Program-made: the position numbers and the translations under genes
Source: Purshia tridentata
Taxonomy: Eukaryota; Streptophyta; Magnoliopsida; Rosales; Rosaceae
DNA: 64,000 bases
Reading direction: 5' to 3'
NCBI GenBank assembly: GCA_003254885.1
Contig: QANT01003329.1
Span: 1-64,000, forward strand
The notes under the pieces: model-generated
The model's input: only the letters and a program-made list of their open reading frames with translations
What the model was told of the DNA's origin: nothing
Database searches by the model: none
In this document: in pieces, positions 1-12,400 of the stretch
How the letters are laid out: every line of letters begins with the position of its first letter
Numbering within the stretch: the stretch's first letter is position 1

Positions 1-1661
1 TGTGTATTATTTAATTAAGTATAAATTAATTAGAAACATTTAATTTGGCTTGGATAAGATGGTCTTTCACTAAAAATGATATTAATTATATATTAAAAAT
101 AGATGGTGATGTGTATAATCACAAAAATAATAAAAGAATGATGTGTAGTATTTTATTTTGCCACATAGGATTATGGCACAAAATACTTGTGCCATAATGT
201 GGCACAAAATCTTTTCCCTTTAATTAATTAGCAGAATATAAGAATCCTATAATTGGTGGAGACTGGGGACTTAAAATTGTTGCTTGCTGAAACAAATCTA
301 TCTAGCTATGTCAAACAATTTAAAAGAAATTCTAGCCATTGATGTCGGCACAATTGAATATATATAAAATTCTTGAACACCATGAGCTGGTCTTTGTATA
401 TATACACAATATTTCAATTTTGTAATAATATATTTTTCCATAAGATTACGCGTTAGAAAATGTAATTGTTTATATATATATGAAGTACGTATTGAATAAG
501 GAGAGAGAGTACTATAAATGTTGATTGAGTAAGTATTCTAATTACTACAATTAATATAAAATCTCACAAAAGTACAAAAAGATAAATGTACTAGTCTTTT
601 AATATCTAATTAAACATAGCCAATTAATAACACCCACACAAGTTATACAGAATATCTTTCCACGTATAAAATGGATGGATAAGCTGAAGATTCAACAATA
701 TTAAGAACGTCACTTGTTCGGATGAAGGAGAAAATCTGGACAACCGCTGTCTCTAGCTAGTAGAATGCTTAAACCTTAAAACAATAATAATTATTCAATA
801 AATTGTAATTTCACAAGAACTACATACTGTATTATAATAAAATAAAGTGTAATTCTCAAAAAAGGGAATCTAGCCGTTATCAGTTACCTGGCTAATTTGG
901 AGCTTTTACCATCTCCAGCAATGAACGCAAATCATTGTGAACGAAACCCACCGTAGTCACCAACCTCCCTTTACTGGTTCACTTTTCATAATGAATTCCA
1001 CAACAATTAATTACTTTCCATAAATCAGATAATATTCGTATATAGCTCCCGATGACATTAATTGACTTGGGCAGCATCACATCACATCCAAGCTATCTCA
1101 TCACCCAGATGATCAAGAGGCCCAAATTTCCTCCATGTGGCAAAATTAAAACCAAAGACTATAGTCCATATTTGTGTTGGTCAAAGGGGTTTTAATATAT
1201 TCTGGCAAGTGACAACAACCAAAATCAAATGTGGCCTTAGTAGACCCATGGAGCAAGAGTGAGTAGTGAAGGCATTAGCAGCAGCCTAGAAAGTGCACTT
1301 GGGCCATACAATATGACCCACACCCATTACCTTTTGTCGGCGTCAATTGCAGATAAACAAAGCAGAATTTAAATAGCACGAACAACAGAAAAAAAGGGCA
1401 AAAAAAAAAAAAAAAGTATTGTTATGTTTCTACGTTGAGAAAGTCAATTATGCATGTGCTTGTGATGCATGCACTTTAATCTTAGTGGCCCATCCCCACA
1501 TGAAGCAATGAATTGAATGACCTGGTAAAGTTCATCAATCTTGAGCCTTTCAATTACTTTGATTGGAAAAGTCATTCTATCCCTCTCTACTCTCTCTAAA
1601 CGCTCATAATACCCGTGTTTGACTTTCTCATTTTGAATATCTCACTTGGTCTTCCCCCACC
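1..1661. other. Gene-free AT-rich stretch upstream of the PUB gene
   Basis: I see no coding region here. It is AT-rich with short TA tracts and a poly-A run near 1400. The last 800 bases are the probable promoter of the U-box gene and hold several W-box cores and a TATA box, listed separately. Confidence 0.6.
1062..1624 (+). promoter_or_regulatory. Cluster of W-box cores upstream of the PUB gene
   Basis: TTGAC(C/T) cores, the WRKY binding site, occur at 1062-1067 (TTGACT), 1179-1184 (GGTCAA, reverse), 1442-1447 (AGTCAA, reverse) and 1619-1624 (TTGACT). Arabidopsis PUB22 and PUB23 are induced by microbial patterns, so WRKY control would fit. The motif is short and common, so its role is inferred. 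Confidence 0.35.
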
Positions 1662-1664
1662 CTG

Positions 1665-1677
1665 TATATATATATAA
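1665..1677 (+). promoter_or_regulatory. TATA box of the PUB gene
   Basis: TATATATATATAA lies about 190 bases upstream of the ATG, followed by a pyrimidine-rich, ATG-free leader. This fits a TATA box with a roughly 150-base 5' UTR. Confidence 0.55.
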
Positions 1678-1857
1678 TACTCAACCCCCTCTAACCCTAA
1701 TAACGTCTTCAAAGTCCAAACCAATTCTCAACTCCTAAACATCAAACACTTTGATATCTCTCCTTTTCCTCAACTGCTTCTCAATCCATTTTCATCACCA
1801 CTTTTTCTCATCTGGGTTTCGAATTTTCGAGCTTAATTGTCAGTCAATTACATTGAA

Positions 1858-3111
1858 ATGGATCAAGAAATCGATGTTCCTCCCTATTTTCTCTGCCCAA
1901 TTTCTCTACAAATCATGAAGGATCCAGTCACAATCCAAACGGGGATAACCTACGACCGGGAAAGCATCGAGAAATGGCTATTCTCGAGCAAGAACAACAC
2001 CTGCCCCGTCACCAAACAAGTGGTTTCCGATTCCGAATTGACCCCAAACCACACTCTCCGCCGGCTGCTCCAAGCCTGGTGCACCATGAACGCCTCCCAC
2101 GGCGTCGAAAGAATCCCAACTCCAAAGCCCCCAATCAGCAAAGTCCAGATTTCTAAGCTCCTCAAAGACGCCGCCAAATCTCCACAATCCCTCTCAAAAT
2201 GCCTTCGCAGTCTCCGCTCTATCGCCGCCGAGAGCGAAGCCAACAAACGATGCATGGAAGCAGCCGGAGCAGTCGAGTTCTTATCTTCCATCATAGTCAA
2301 TAACATCCACAACAACAACAACACTAATGAAAACTCCGATGACGGCTTGTTCGACTTTACGAGAGTAAGCGAGGAGGCCTTGAGCATTCTCTACAATCTA
2401 CAAGTCTCTGAGAATGCACTAAAACATCTTATATGCAAAGAGGGGGAGCTTATAGAGTCCTTGGTGAAGCTCATGCACCATGGCAGCTACGAGTCTCGAG
2501 CTTACGCAGTAATGCTATTCAGATCCATGTTTGAGGTGGCCGACCCAATGAAGATGTACAACTTAAGATCCGAAATCTTCTTCGAACTTGTTCAAGTCCT
2601 GCGCGACCAAATCTCACAGCAGGCCTCCAAGGCCACATTGCAACTGCTCATCAATCTCTGCCCGTGGGGCCGAAACCGGATCAAGGCCGTCGAAGCTGGC
2701 GTAGTCCCAGTTCTGATCGAGCTTCTTCTCGATTCTTCCTCCGATAGGAGGACTTATGAGATGGCACTGATGGTGCTGGACATGGTCTGTGGCTCGGCAG
2801 AGGGCCGAGCCGAGCTACTGAAGCATGGCGCGGGGCTCGCCGTGGTGTCGAAGAAGATAATGAGGGTTTCAAAGTTGGCGAGCGAGCGGGCAGTGAGGAT
2901 TTTGCTTTCGGTTTGCAAGTTTTCGGGGACGGCGAATGTGTTGCAGGAAATGCTGCATCTGGGTGTTGTGGCAAAGCTTTGCTTGGTGCTTCAGGTGGAT
3001 AGTGGGAGTAAGACCAAGGAGAAGGCTAGAGAGATCTTGAAGTTGCATGCAAGGGTGTGGAGAAACTCTACTTGTATACCAAACAGTTTGGTTTCTTCTT
3101 ATCCATCTTGA
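1858..3111 (+). CDS. PUB22/23: U-box E3 ubiquitin ligase with ARM repeats, PUB22/PUB23 type
   Basis: Intronless gene of 417 aa. The ATG at 1858 (MDQEIDVPPYFLCPIS) is the first in the frame; the frame extends upstream only through a TTG codon. Residues 5-80 are a U-box (FLCPISLQIMKDPV, then TYDRESIEKWL and CPVTKQ), which binds the E2 enzyme. The rest is a leucine-rich ARM-repeat array for substrate binding. Length matches Arabidopsis PUB22 (435) and PUB23 (411), which are intronless too. Those proteins dampen pattern-triggered immunity, for example by ubiquitinating the exocyst subunit Exo70B2, and act in drought signalling. Its place near a DOF3.5-like gene and a DExH1-like helicase mirrors both Arabidopsis PUB22 and PUB23. 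The family call is firm; whether it is the single pro-orthologue of PUB22/23/24 is inferred. Confidence 0.95.
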   Translation: MDQEIDVPPYFLCPISLQIMKDPVTIQTGITYDRESIEKWLFSSKNNTCPVTKQVVSDSELTPNHTLRRLLQAWCTMNASHGVERIPTPKPPISKVQISKLLKDAAKSPQSLSKCLRSLRSIAAESEANKRCMEAAGAVEFLSSIIVNNIHNNNNTNENSDDGLFDFTRVSEEALSILYNLQVSENALKHLICKEGELIESLVKLMHHGSYESRAYAVMLFRSMFEVADPMKMYNLRSEIFFELVQVLRDQISQQASKATLQLLINLCPWGRNRIKAVEAGVVPVLIELLLDSSSDRRTYEMALMVLDMVCGSAEGRAELLKHGAGLAVVSKKIMRVSKLASERAVRILLSVCKFSGTANVLQEMLHLGVVAKLCLVLQVDSGSKTKEKAREILKLHARVWRNSTCIPNSLVSSYPS

Positions 3112-4987
3112 TGAGCAAGAGAAATAGTTAAATGTCACTCTCTTTTTTACTATTTTTTTCCCCCATTTTGTGTACATAATTTGATTGGTTGATGATAAAT
3201 TAAAGATCATATATATACAAATAGATATGAATTATTGTAGAAATATTCTCTTATCCCACAATTTTGCCTAAATTATAATCTTCGAATATTTGAGGATGTA
3301 TCCAATTTTGTTTTTGCCTTAATGGAAAATGAAAAATTAGTGATAAGATTACATTGTCCCGTCTTAATTAGCATTAATGAGGGCAAATTTATAAATGATA
3401 TGAATTTGAATAAATGGGAGAGGGAAGGATCGAATTAGAGTGAAAGGAATCATCAATAATACCTTGCATTAATTTCACACTAATCACGTAAAATTTATCT
3501 TGTATTAGAGAATTCTAGCTATTATCAAGTTCTACCGGATTGATTTACTTAATTCTTCGAGAAAAAGTAATATAAGGAAGTTAGATTTAAGGCCCCTTAA
3601 TCAAACTTTATAAGCTTTTAGGGTTATTTGTGGGAACGCATGAAACATGATACTGAGAACGTTCCTTTGGAAAAGCAATCTGATCAGGTTCTTGCAGGGA
3701 AGGAGACAAAAAAACAAATTCAAAGGTCATGCATATGTAAGGCTATGCCGCCTGAACAGAATTAACTTTTTTTGGCCCACAGTTTTAATTAGCAGTTCTG
3801 GGTCATGACCTTGTTGATGCAAATTGATATATTGAGAAATGGTCCAATATTCACAACAGAAGGTCCAGCACCTCCTGAAAAAGAAAGGATTAGGTAACTA
3901 AAAAGGAGGTTAATTCTAGGCTTCCAGCCATAGACTTCTTTAAAACCCAGCAGCCAGCAGCCAGAGAAAATAGTCATCCTCTTGCAACGTTTATACAATT
4001 ATTTTGCCCCTTATTGACCGTATACTAATATTATATAGTTTTATATATTCCTCCAGTGCTAATGTTATGACCTGCAATTAATTGCAATTTCTAGTAGTTT
4101 GGATTATTTCCATCAGTTGCACACTTGCACCTTCCTTAGCAAGACAAATTACAACTTTGTACTTGACCTCGCATTACGAGAATACAATAATTAACTATAT
4201 TGTTAATTAATTTTTATGCAATCTCCTTTTATTGGGTCTTGTCTTGAAACGAATAATATTTGAGTTTTGTGGCAATCATACTTAATTATTAAAGTAAAAT
4301 AATCTTCCACCTACTTTTTTTGAACCTCAAACAACAACTTATTTTGATTCTACTTTTGAAAATAAGCACCCTCTAGTTTTTTTTAGCAAACACGTACTTT
4401 TGGGTTGAAGATTTGTAAAATAAGCTACTTGTTTTGGCCACATGCATGATGCACCTTTATCACAAACTGGGCCTAAATTAGAGACAATATAATACTTACT
4501 AAATCAAATTTAGTAGTATTGCACTATAGTCCGTACTCAACGTCCTCCACCTTGTCCACATAGTATACGTAACAATGTAGCATGAAACCAAATAGTAAAA
4601 TACTAGACATGTCACATCAAGAGTAAAAACTTGATTATAGTAATATAGCATTACACATGATCTAATGTTGGCCAAATGTATGCTTGCACGTACTCCTGCC
4701 CAAAAGTGCATGGCTCTATTGCGTAAAGGGTCCGAGAATGGCATAAATACGACAACACAATCTGATTAAAACGGCACTTTTCGGGAGTGGCCCATCAGCT
4801 TGACATAGTTTAGACGCATAGTTCAAGGGTATATATAGACATTATTAACCCCTATTGTTATCCCGTTAATTAAATCTTTTATTTACACATTTACATTCTT
4901 ATGAAAGAACCAATACATTTCTATTTCTATCAAAATTTCAAGTACGTTGTTAATTATGGTAATTACGTACCCTAGGATATAATTAAA
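3112..4987. other. Intergenic region downstream of the PUB gene
   Basis: No gene seen. It contains the 3' UTR of the PUB gene and AT-rich sequence. Positions 4319-4443 are one copy of a dispersed repeat that recurs at 38945-39063. Confidence 0.5.
4319..4443. repeat. Dispersed repeat, copy 1 (MITE-like)
   Basis: This stretch shares the order of its blocks with 38945-39063: TTGAACC, TTATTTTGA, TTTTGAAAATAAGC, AGCAAACAC or ACCAAACAC, AAAATAAG and TTTTGGCCACA, with point and small length differences. The paired AATAAGC blocks facing each other suggest an old MITE, perhaps hAT-like. I could not find clear ends. Confidence 0.5.
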
Positions 4988-5388
4988 GGACAATGCTTGG
5001 GTCCTGAAGCTTGAGGACCAACCTTGTCCTCAAACCTACAAAAAATCATAGTTCCGTCATATCGGTTCAAGATCAGAACCGTTCAATTTTTAGATCACCT
5101 AATAAAGATTATTCTTGGAAAAAATCAACTCAATCGGAAATCATTTGGTTATATAACTGTTAACTAATAAATACATGGTTTGGTCTTTCAATTATGACAT
5201 TCTATTTATTCGTTAACAATTGTACAACCAAATAATTTCTGATTGAGTTGATTTTTTGTAGAGATGATCTTTATTAGATAATCTAAAAATTAAACGGTTT
5301 CGATCTTAAACCGGCATAACGAAATTATGATTTTTGACGGGCTTGAAGACAAAGTTGGTCCTCAAGCTTGAGGACCCAAGCATTTTTC
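4988..5388. mobile_element. Foldback MITE, Mutator-like, 401 bp
   Basis: The two halves are inverted copies of each other over about 190 bases. The left end reads GGACAATGCTTGGGTCCT and the reverse complement of the right end reads GAAAAATGCTTGGGTCCT; matching continues through CAAGCTTGAGGACCAA and AAAAATCAACTCAATC. It is flanked by ATAATTAAA (4979-4987) and ATAATGAAA (5389-5397), a 9-bp target duplication with one mismatch, as for Mutator-like elements. No coding capacity. Confidence 0.8.
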
Positions 5389-5785
5389 ATAATGAAATTG
5401 TATACATGGTAATTATGCATTATGCAAAATTATTATACAAAATAATTATATATGTACGGCTATGTTGTATAATTAATCATTCAGGTATTGTATAATATAT
5501 TTGACGATATATTTATATTTGTAAAACATAATATTAATAATATCTAATTATATATTGACCTTTCCCACACTTGTTTTGTGGGTGAGTAGGCTGCTAGGTT
5601 TAGGAATTTGGCCTTCCTGTTTACCAAAAAATAATAATAATAATATCTATTCATATACTAGTCTATAATACATGAATTAATTATATATATACTATATAAC
5701 CATCTTCAGCCCACACCCACACGCGTATAAATCAATCATTTATGATATCATCACAATTCGTCTTCCAACATTTTTACGTGGTTGG

Positions 5786-5833
5786 ATATATATATATATA
5801 TATATATACAACCTTGCATCACATTCAAGTTCA

Positions 5834-5886
<53 letters not shown>
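5786..5886. repeat. Compound microsatellite (AT)n, (CT)n, (AT)n
   Basis: An AT run at about 5786-5808 is followed by a CT run at about 5838-5866 that passes straight into an AT run to about 5886. The short reading frame across it is repeat-derived. Confidence 0.9.
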
Positions 5887-6255
5887 TGATCTTTTTATAT
5901 TCTTTTCATCCAAAGTACGAGATATCCACTCAGTTCGTCATACTGCAGATCCCTCAGCAGTCAGCAATTGCAACTTATAATTGCAACCAAGGAAATAAGT
6001 TAATTTTCGACCACGTCCTTCGCCAATGATAGCATTGATTACGTACCAGATGAGCAATCTATATATAACTAATTAACTACTCGATCTATATATATATGTA
6101 CACTAACGTGTTAAGTCCACATGAAATCTAATATTATTATACTAAGCACCATCGATCCCTAGCTTTATCATTTAAATTTTTGCCATAAATGCATTGTTTA
6201 ATTTGTTATGAGTCACTAGTATTTCTAAAATTAGTTCATATTTGGATAAATTAAA

Positions 6256-6674
6256 AGCTTTTTCACTAAAATTCTCCCTGAAATAAACCTTTTTTTTTGG
6301 TCACTTTGTCCCCTTAATAAAAGTTAAATCTTCACAATTTCCCTCCCAAACTTTACAAATGCCGGGACTAGTACCAACTTCATCCATTATTTGAAATTCT
6401 AAAATTCCGTTTTGAGTGATTTTTATATGGTTGTAAAGAGAAGATACATAATTTCAAAACGAATATAAGATTACTGAATTTGGTGAAGATTTGATGGGTC
6501 AAATTCGGGCAAAAATTGTAATAAAAAAAAGCTGCACTAATAAATGAAATTGAAGAAACTTGAATATTGAGAATCATTTGTATAGTTTTGGAGACAAAGT
6601 GAGAATATTTAACTTTAAATAGACAAAGTGAAAAAAAAAAATTTATTTTAAGGAACATTTTAGTGTATAAGCCC
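6256..6674. mobile_element. Second foldback MITE, about 419 bp
   Basis: Left arm (about 6256-6360) and right arm (about 6560-6674) are inverted copies. CACTAAAAT with TCC nearby, a T-rich run, CACTTTGTC and AAAGTTAAAT appear in the left arm, and the same order appears on the reverse strand of the right arm. AAATTAAA lies on both flanks (6248-6255 and 6675-6682), a possible 8-bp target duplication. The sequence is AT-rich, so the exact ends are uncertain. It is a different family from the 5-kb MITE. Confidence 0.65.
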
Positions 6675-6682
6675 AAATTAAA

Positions 6683-8312
6683 TATTATCAAGTTATAATG
6701 AACAAATCTAATAAATGTAGCAGTACTATTTGTTATATATTAGACTATTAATTAAGGGGTTTTGCTAGCCACTCAAGTGTATTATGTGTATATAATGAGC
6801 CATTGATTGAGGAGTCCCACGTCCCACATTGTACGTGGGACAGTAGGACCCACTATATATTGGCGATTAAGAGAAGGCTAACATTTTCTTTAATTAAGAT
6901 ATTTATGTGTGACGCGTCAATCAATTACCCGAACACCTCGCTCATGCGCAAGTAGAGAATTGGGATAGCTAGTATTTTTCAACAACTAATTAAGATTATC
7001 AAACTAAAGTTATATTTGAATATGCAAACTGTGTAGTACGAGAGTAGTAATTTTTTATCAATAATAGTGATTTGATGAAACTTTGTAGGGCTGCCCTTTA
7101 AACAAGAGGTTTGTCGAGTGGAATTGAAGATGATTGTGGAAGCTAGTTATTCTTGGATCATGGGCGATTATGGGATCTGTGTTGCACTAAGTTTCATGTA
7201 ATCTCCCAATTAATATAATCAATTATTCAAATGAATTAAGCTAACCTATATTACATTATTTTGGGAGCACTCATTCCAAGTTCCAATTAACCAATCAAAC
7301 TTCAGGGTCCTTGATCGATCTTGACCACTTGGACTATATCAACCAACCAAGGGTCCTTGATCGATCTTGACGCGTTAATTTTCACTATTAAAGGGTTTGA
7401 TCGAGACTAATTATACTTCACGGAATTGCAATTAGTAGTTGAGTGTTATGGTAGTATGAGATACAACTAAATAGTGTAAATTATAGAATCTCCGAGAAAT
7501 ACCAAGAAAATTAATGAATAATTCCATGAGAATCATTCATGGTTTTCTCTGTTACATTATTAATGAGGACAAAGTCTATACATACGCCTTAAGCAGCAAC
7601 CAGAAGCTTCTATATATATATAAGCTTCTAGTTGTTAGTTTCTAAATTCTTAGCTGATATATTTTAGCTAACAATTCTAACCTACTCTTTGATAGAGTCA
7701 CCAATATCATACAACAAATTAAACTGTACTGTAGGTTTCAATATGTACATTTTGTGCATGGAATTGAGGGGATTAGAAGGCAAACCATGGCAGAAAAATT
7801 AGCACACCAAATATATTCTGCCTCAGTTGATGAAGACCTTACAATGCTGACTTCCTCTTGGCGTCCCAATTAAAAGGATTAGAACCAAGAAAAATAGTAA
7901 AGTAATGCAGTAAAAACTTCCTGTTGTTTGGATCGCCGGCTCAATTTGCACTATGCATGCAAATACATTAAGAGGAGTAAGACCAGCGTACTGATACAAG
8001 CACCAACTATTATTTTGTTAAATTAATATTATTAATTGTGTATAAGCAAAAATGGATGGAGGATTTGGTGGTTCGCCAGGGTTGCAGACATTTAATTAGT
8101 ACCACTTTGCAAATGGAATAAACAAAAATTACAATATATATAGATCTGCTTATTTAATTAATAAATAGGAGCATCATATATATTTATAGATTATTCTCAA
8201 TTTCCATTCCATTCTATCCTATACATAATAATCAATTATATTCATATGTAGTATGTGAAAACAAGAAAACTAACATTAATGGACATCACGTACATTTCTT
8301 CGATCTTCATCA
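6683..8312. other. Intergenic region downstream of the Dof gene
   Basis: No gene seen. It includes a 21-base direct repeat (GGGTCCTTGATCGATCTTGA) near 7306 and 7349, a short AAGCTT-based hairpin near 7598-7637, a possible degraded solo LTR, and the probable 3' UTR of the Dof gene near 8200-8312. Confidence 0.5.
7444..7681 (-). mobile_element. Candidate degraded solo LTR, Ty1-copia style
   Basis: The stretch begins TGTTAT and, read on the minus strand, starts close to GTTAGAATTGTTAGCTAAAA, has a TATATATATA box and ends ACCATAACA, as short copia LTRs often do. It looks like an old, broken fossil. I found no internal region and no convincing target duplication. Confidence 0.3.
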
Positions 8313-9296
8313 TCATGTCCTAGAGAAAGCTTCATTGCATGGCAAATCGAACGGACTCCAACTACCGGCAATCAACAGGTTTGGATCATGAGCTTGATCA
8401 GCTGGTACAGCTCCAAGCAGAGGTGTAGCAGCTTGCATTGTATGATGATGATGATGACTAGCCATAGACATTTGAGAAGTTGATGACCACAATGCCTCTT
8501 GGCCTGGCAATGGTGGCAACCCAAAATCGCTAATTGCATCATGATCATGACTTAATGCATATTGTACGTGATGGTCATGATCATGAGTACTACTTCTTTG
8601 TTCTTGATGATGATGCTGCTTCTGATTGAATATTGGGTCTAATCCACTGAAGTACATGTGGTCATTGGTGCTACAATTTTCAATGGACAAGTCAGATAGA
8701 GTGTGGCATATTCCAAGTGACCCAACAACTCCATTTTCTTCCATCAACTGAATACTAGTACTACTGTTGCCTCCATTAATATTCATGTTTGCTATGCTCA
8801 AAAAATCTAAACCCGGGTCGAATTCACTAGGCAATTCTGGCAATTCATCCGACCCAGTTTTAGATTCTGGCTTTTGATTCAAGAAATTTGCATAAACAAG
8901 TGCAAGATCAATTCGTGATCCATCTTGGGTCATTGAAGAGCTAGTGGAATTATCTGCACCCAGTGAAGAATTAATTCCATATGAATTGTGCCCAACTGTG
9001 CCACTATGACCACCCCCATAACCCAAACTCTTGGAATGAAGTGCACCCTCCGCGGTGGTGGTTGAGAGCCTTAGGGACTTGCCTCTTCTGTTCTTCCGGC
9101 AGCCGCCTCCAACAGGCACATTCCTGAGGGACCCACCTTTGGTCCAGTACCTCCTGCAGCCCTTGCAGAAGTACCTCGGCTGAGTCAAACTGTAGTTGTT
9201 GTAGTAACAAAATTTGGTGTTGGAACAACCACAGCGGGGGCAATTGGGAGTTATCTGATGATGATGATCATCGTTCGGCTTCCACCCGCTCTCCAT
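8313..9296 (-). CDS. DOF3.5: Dof-type zinc-finger transcription factor, DOF3.5-like
   Basis: Complete 327-aa frame without introns. The Dof finger is at residues 19-67, with metal-binding cysteines in the exact CX2CX21CX2C pattern (C19, C22, C44, C47), the core [11 protein letters not shown] and the end [12 protein letters not shown]. Dof factors bind AAAG cores in the nucleus. Outside the finger, [23 protein letters not shown] and a C-terminal GSWSPFDLP match my recollection of Arabidopsis Dof3.5, and its place near a PUB22-like gene supports this. The tail is longer than in Arabidopsis and His-rich (HHHQ and HDHDHH runs). The Dof call is certain; DOF3.5 rests on tail motifs and synteny. Confidence 0.93.
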   Translation of the reverse strand: MESGWKPNDDHHHQITPNCPRCGCSNTKFCYYNNYSLTQPRYFCKGCRRYWTKGGSLRNVPVGGGCRKNRRGKSLRLSTTTAEGALHSKSLGYGGGHSGTVGHNSYGINSSLGADNSTSSSMTQDGSRIDLALVYANFLNQKPESKTGSDELPELPSEFDPGLDFLSIANMNINGGNSSTSIQLMEENGVVGSLGICHTLSDLSIENCSTNDHMYFSGLDPIFNQKQHHHQEQRSSTHDHDHHVQYALSHDHDAISDFGLPPLPGQEALWSSTSQMSMASHHHHHTMQAATPLLGAVPADQAHDPNLLIAGSWSPFDLPCNEAFSRT

Positions 9297-9417
9297 TAAT
9301 GACCCAAATCCGCATATATAGGCTTCATCAAACCCTAAACCCTCTCTTCCAGAGTTAGAGAGAGAGGGGGCTGATCGATTTGGGTTACATGTAATAGTAC
9401 TAGGTGTGTAGAGGCTT

Positions 9418-9427
9418 GCTTATATGG
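9418..9427 (-). promoter_or_regulatory. Possible TATA box of the Dof gene
   Basis: On the minus strand, CCATATAAGC lies about 120 bases upstream of the ATG, with a CT-rich leader between. No closer TATA-like site in this position looks better. Confidence 0.35.
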
Positions 9428-12400
9428 GGTCAACTACCAGTATACCACTACCACAAGCCATATATGCATAGAGACTAGTGTTAGCTTAGGGGTGAAGTAA
9501 TTGATAGTAATTTGTGGTGGAAATTAGCATTGTTGTTTAATTATGGAGGGCGTGCACATGATGAGTGTGTATTGGGCAGTTGACTGGGTTTCGGTGCCGT
9601 TAAGGACGAATTGAAATGAGAGAGGTGGTGTGTGTGTGTGTGTCACTGCAGCCCCCGTAGGCTGATAGATAGTGTCGGTGTTTGGCGGACGAAACACAAC
9701 GGTATCGGTGCCATTGAGGGTGATATAGGAAGCAAAACCCTCGATATATTAATTTCAGGTTCCTTTCGATCAGGAGCAGACAGCTGCCTTGCTACCTACA
9801 CATATATATTGATTAAAATTATTAAATAACTTCACTACTGAATCCCTCAGTATATGAATTCCAATATCCTAGTGATGTTATGTGCTCCATTAATTCCATG
9901 CAATTGTAATCTCAATCAATCTAATCGGTTTGGATTTTTTATTTTCAAACCAATTAAATCACATATACTAGTACGTACTAAACCGAATCAAACCAATTCC
10001 TTCAGCGTCAGTTTCGTTTGGTCGATTAATTAATTAAGCGGTTTGGCAAGAGAGTACAAGAAAAAGAATATGAAGAGAAGCTGTGAAGTAAGAAAGTAGA
10101 TAAAGGCATTGAATAAAGGTAGGTTGAGACTGAGTATGCAATGAGTATGATAATGTTAAAAACATCCTACTAGTTTTGTTCAGTTTAGGCGGTTTACAAG
10201 TAAGTTCAAACCACTTAACAAACCGCATAACATACAACCACATCTAATGGTAGAAAATTTATATTTAATGTGCCTTCTCTTAATTTGTGTCTTCTCCCTT
10301 ATCTTTATGCCTTTTTCCTTCTCTTTGTCCTTCTCTCTTCCCTTGTCAATTCTGAAATGCAATCTATTACCAAAATCATTGATTTTCTAAATCACTCTGC
10401 AAAGATTGAAAATCATTTAGTCAAAATGTCTATTCTCTTCTACTTTCTCTGCAAAAATATAATTAAATCGAAAATCATTTAGTACTCTAACTATTATCAA
10501 ATAAATAGATGGCATATAAACAAAAAAAAAGAGGAAGCATAAAAATAAGGCAGCTAGAATAAGTAAATCCGTCAATATCTAATGGTCAAAAATATGGTTG
10601 TATATTGTGACTATAATATTGTAGATTTTATATCTTGAATCAACTTTGTCACCTACATGGGTCAGCAATGAATGTAAAACTAGTCTAAGGTTGTACTTAG
10701 TATCCCTGGCATCTGTTCGATCTCCACAATATAAACCTAAACACAGTTCTTGTTATTGTTCTACAGTCCTGATCTTTTGGTATTACAGCACATAAACCAA
10801 GAACAGGAAGAAAAAAAATACAGCAAATAGCATGTGTAGCACTGAGGCCAAGAAATTTCTTAAAGTAGGAATGTCTCTTGGGTCGGTGCGTAGTTATATA
10901 TAATATAATTATAGTTAAGAGGGGATCTCTCGGATCATGGGCTTCTCGGATCTGTAGCTTGTAAATTTTATATTAGTCCTTCTGGATATACGATGATCAT
11001 GTATAATTGTGAGAATGTCAATTGGGAAGGCAACCAATACAAAGCTTGTCAACCATTTTAGCGACTGCTAAAGCAAATCCCTCCTGGATGAGTAACCCAC
11101 TCCCACAAAAACACAGTAAAGCGCTAAAACCTAAAGATTGGCAAACAAAAAAGAAACAATATTTTAAACTAAGAAAAAAAAATGGAAAGAAACTATTAAA
11201 ATAGCAAACTAACTTAAAATCCCCTCCACGATCACTACAAACTTTATTTGTTTTGAAGGGTCTGTCCTAATTATTTTCTAAGGGTAGTTCTTATAATTGA
11301 AAGCACAAGGCATTACTCATTAGTCTCATTAATCAATAATTCAAATTCACAAATCACAATTGTTTGAGAAGAGGTCAATTTCCCATTGACATAGAAAGCC
11401 CAATTCTGCAGAATTAGCAGTAAAGCACTACAACTCCACCAAGTCTTAAGAGTCAAACCCTAAACCCTGTAGCACAGCAGTAATACATTGGTAATTGGTA
11501 GTCAATTCCCTGAAGACATTCCCAAACAAACCCTAAACTGAACCTTCTTTCGAGGAGCTATCGTATTACAACCAACTAAACCATCCAAAGGTGCAACAGA
11601 GCATTCTTACCCACAAAAACATGTAATGTATATATATATGGCTGGCACACTGGGTGTGAGACTCGCTATTTTTTGTGTTGGTTGCACAAAAAATATTCAA
11701 AAACAATACACGAAAAGTACGGATTTGAGAAAGAAATAGGAGCATTATAGAACTGGTAGAAATTTCTAAAACTCAGATTAAGGTCCGCAAATATCCTGCA
11801 CCAGAAATAAATATTCTGATAGATGCAAAATTTGAAACATGACACTACAAACAGTGAAACACGACTCCGGTGTAAGTACATATTGTATAATTATTCTAGA
11901 CTGATAAGTAAAATCCTAGCCTTCACCAGGCCATGGTTGACATGCCGCCAGCCAACCGCAGGAACTACGGCTTTTGAACTAACCAAGGCAACCATAGAAA
12001 AAACTCCACCACCATATATAAGATCCGAGCACAAAAGGCCTCATGAAAACTTTTAATTTTTGGTATGTTTCTGTTGCAGAAACAAATAATAGCATCTACA
12101 TATATAAGAAAATCCAATTTATATACATTATGTGAATTCTTCACCTTTTAGCTTGCGTTAAGGCAATATTTTCCAGTATACATACATTTGCGAACTACAG
12201 ACCAAAACACATTTGGGGCTTAATCAGACAGGGCAGAATTACCTTGAAAAGAAAACCATAAAACATCTAGATGGGAATATATAATATACACGTTTATAGT
12301 ACATTATCAACACAAAATTTCAGTGGACAGAAAAAATTAAATGATTGATCAAAGGCTGACTCCTGCAAACATGGGCATTTGGGGGATGGACACTTTGATC

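Noticed and set aside
5742-6029. 95-aa open frame on the plus strand
   Set aside because: It runs through AT and CT microsatellites (YIYIYIY and SLSLSLS) and has no homology signal.
7120-10980. Similar phrases GGATCATGGGC near 7156 and 10934
   Set aside because: Match is about a dozen bases with poor extension; probably chance.
11000-11130. Short minus-strand frame with GSGLLIQEGFALAVAK
   Set aside because: It could be a lost exon, but no splice partner or family could be recognised.
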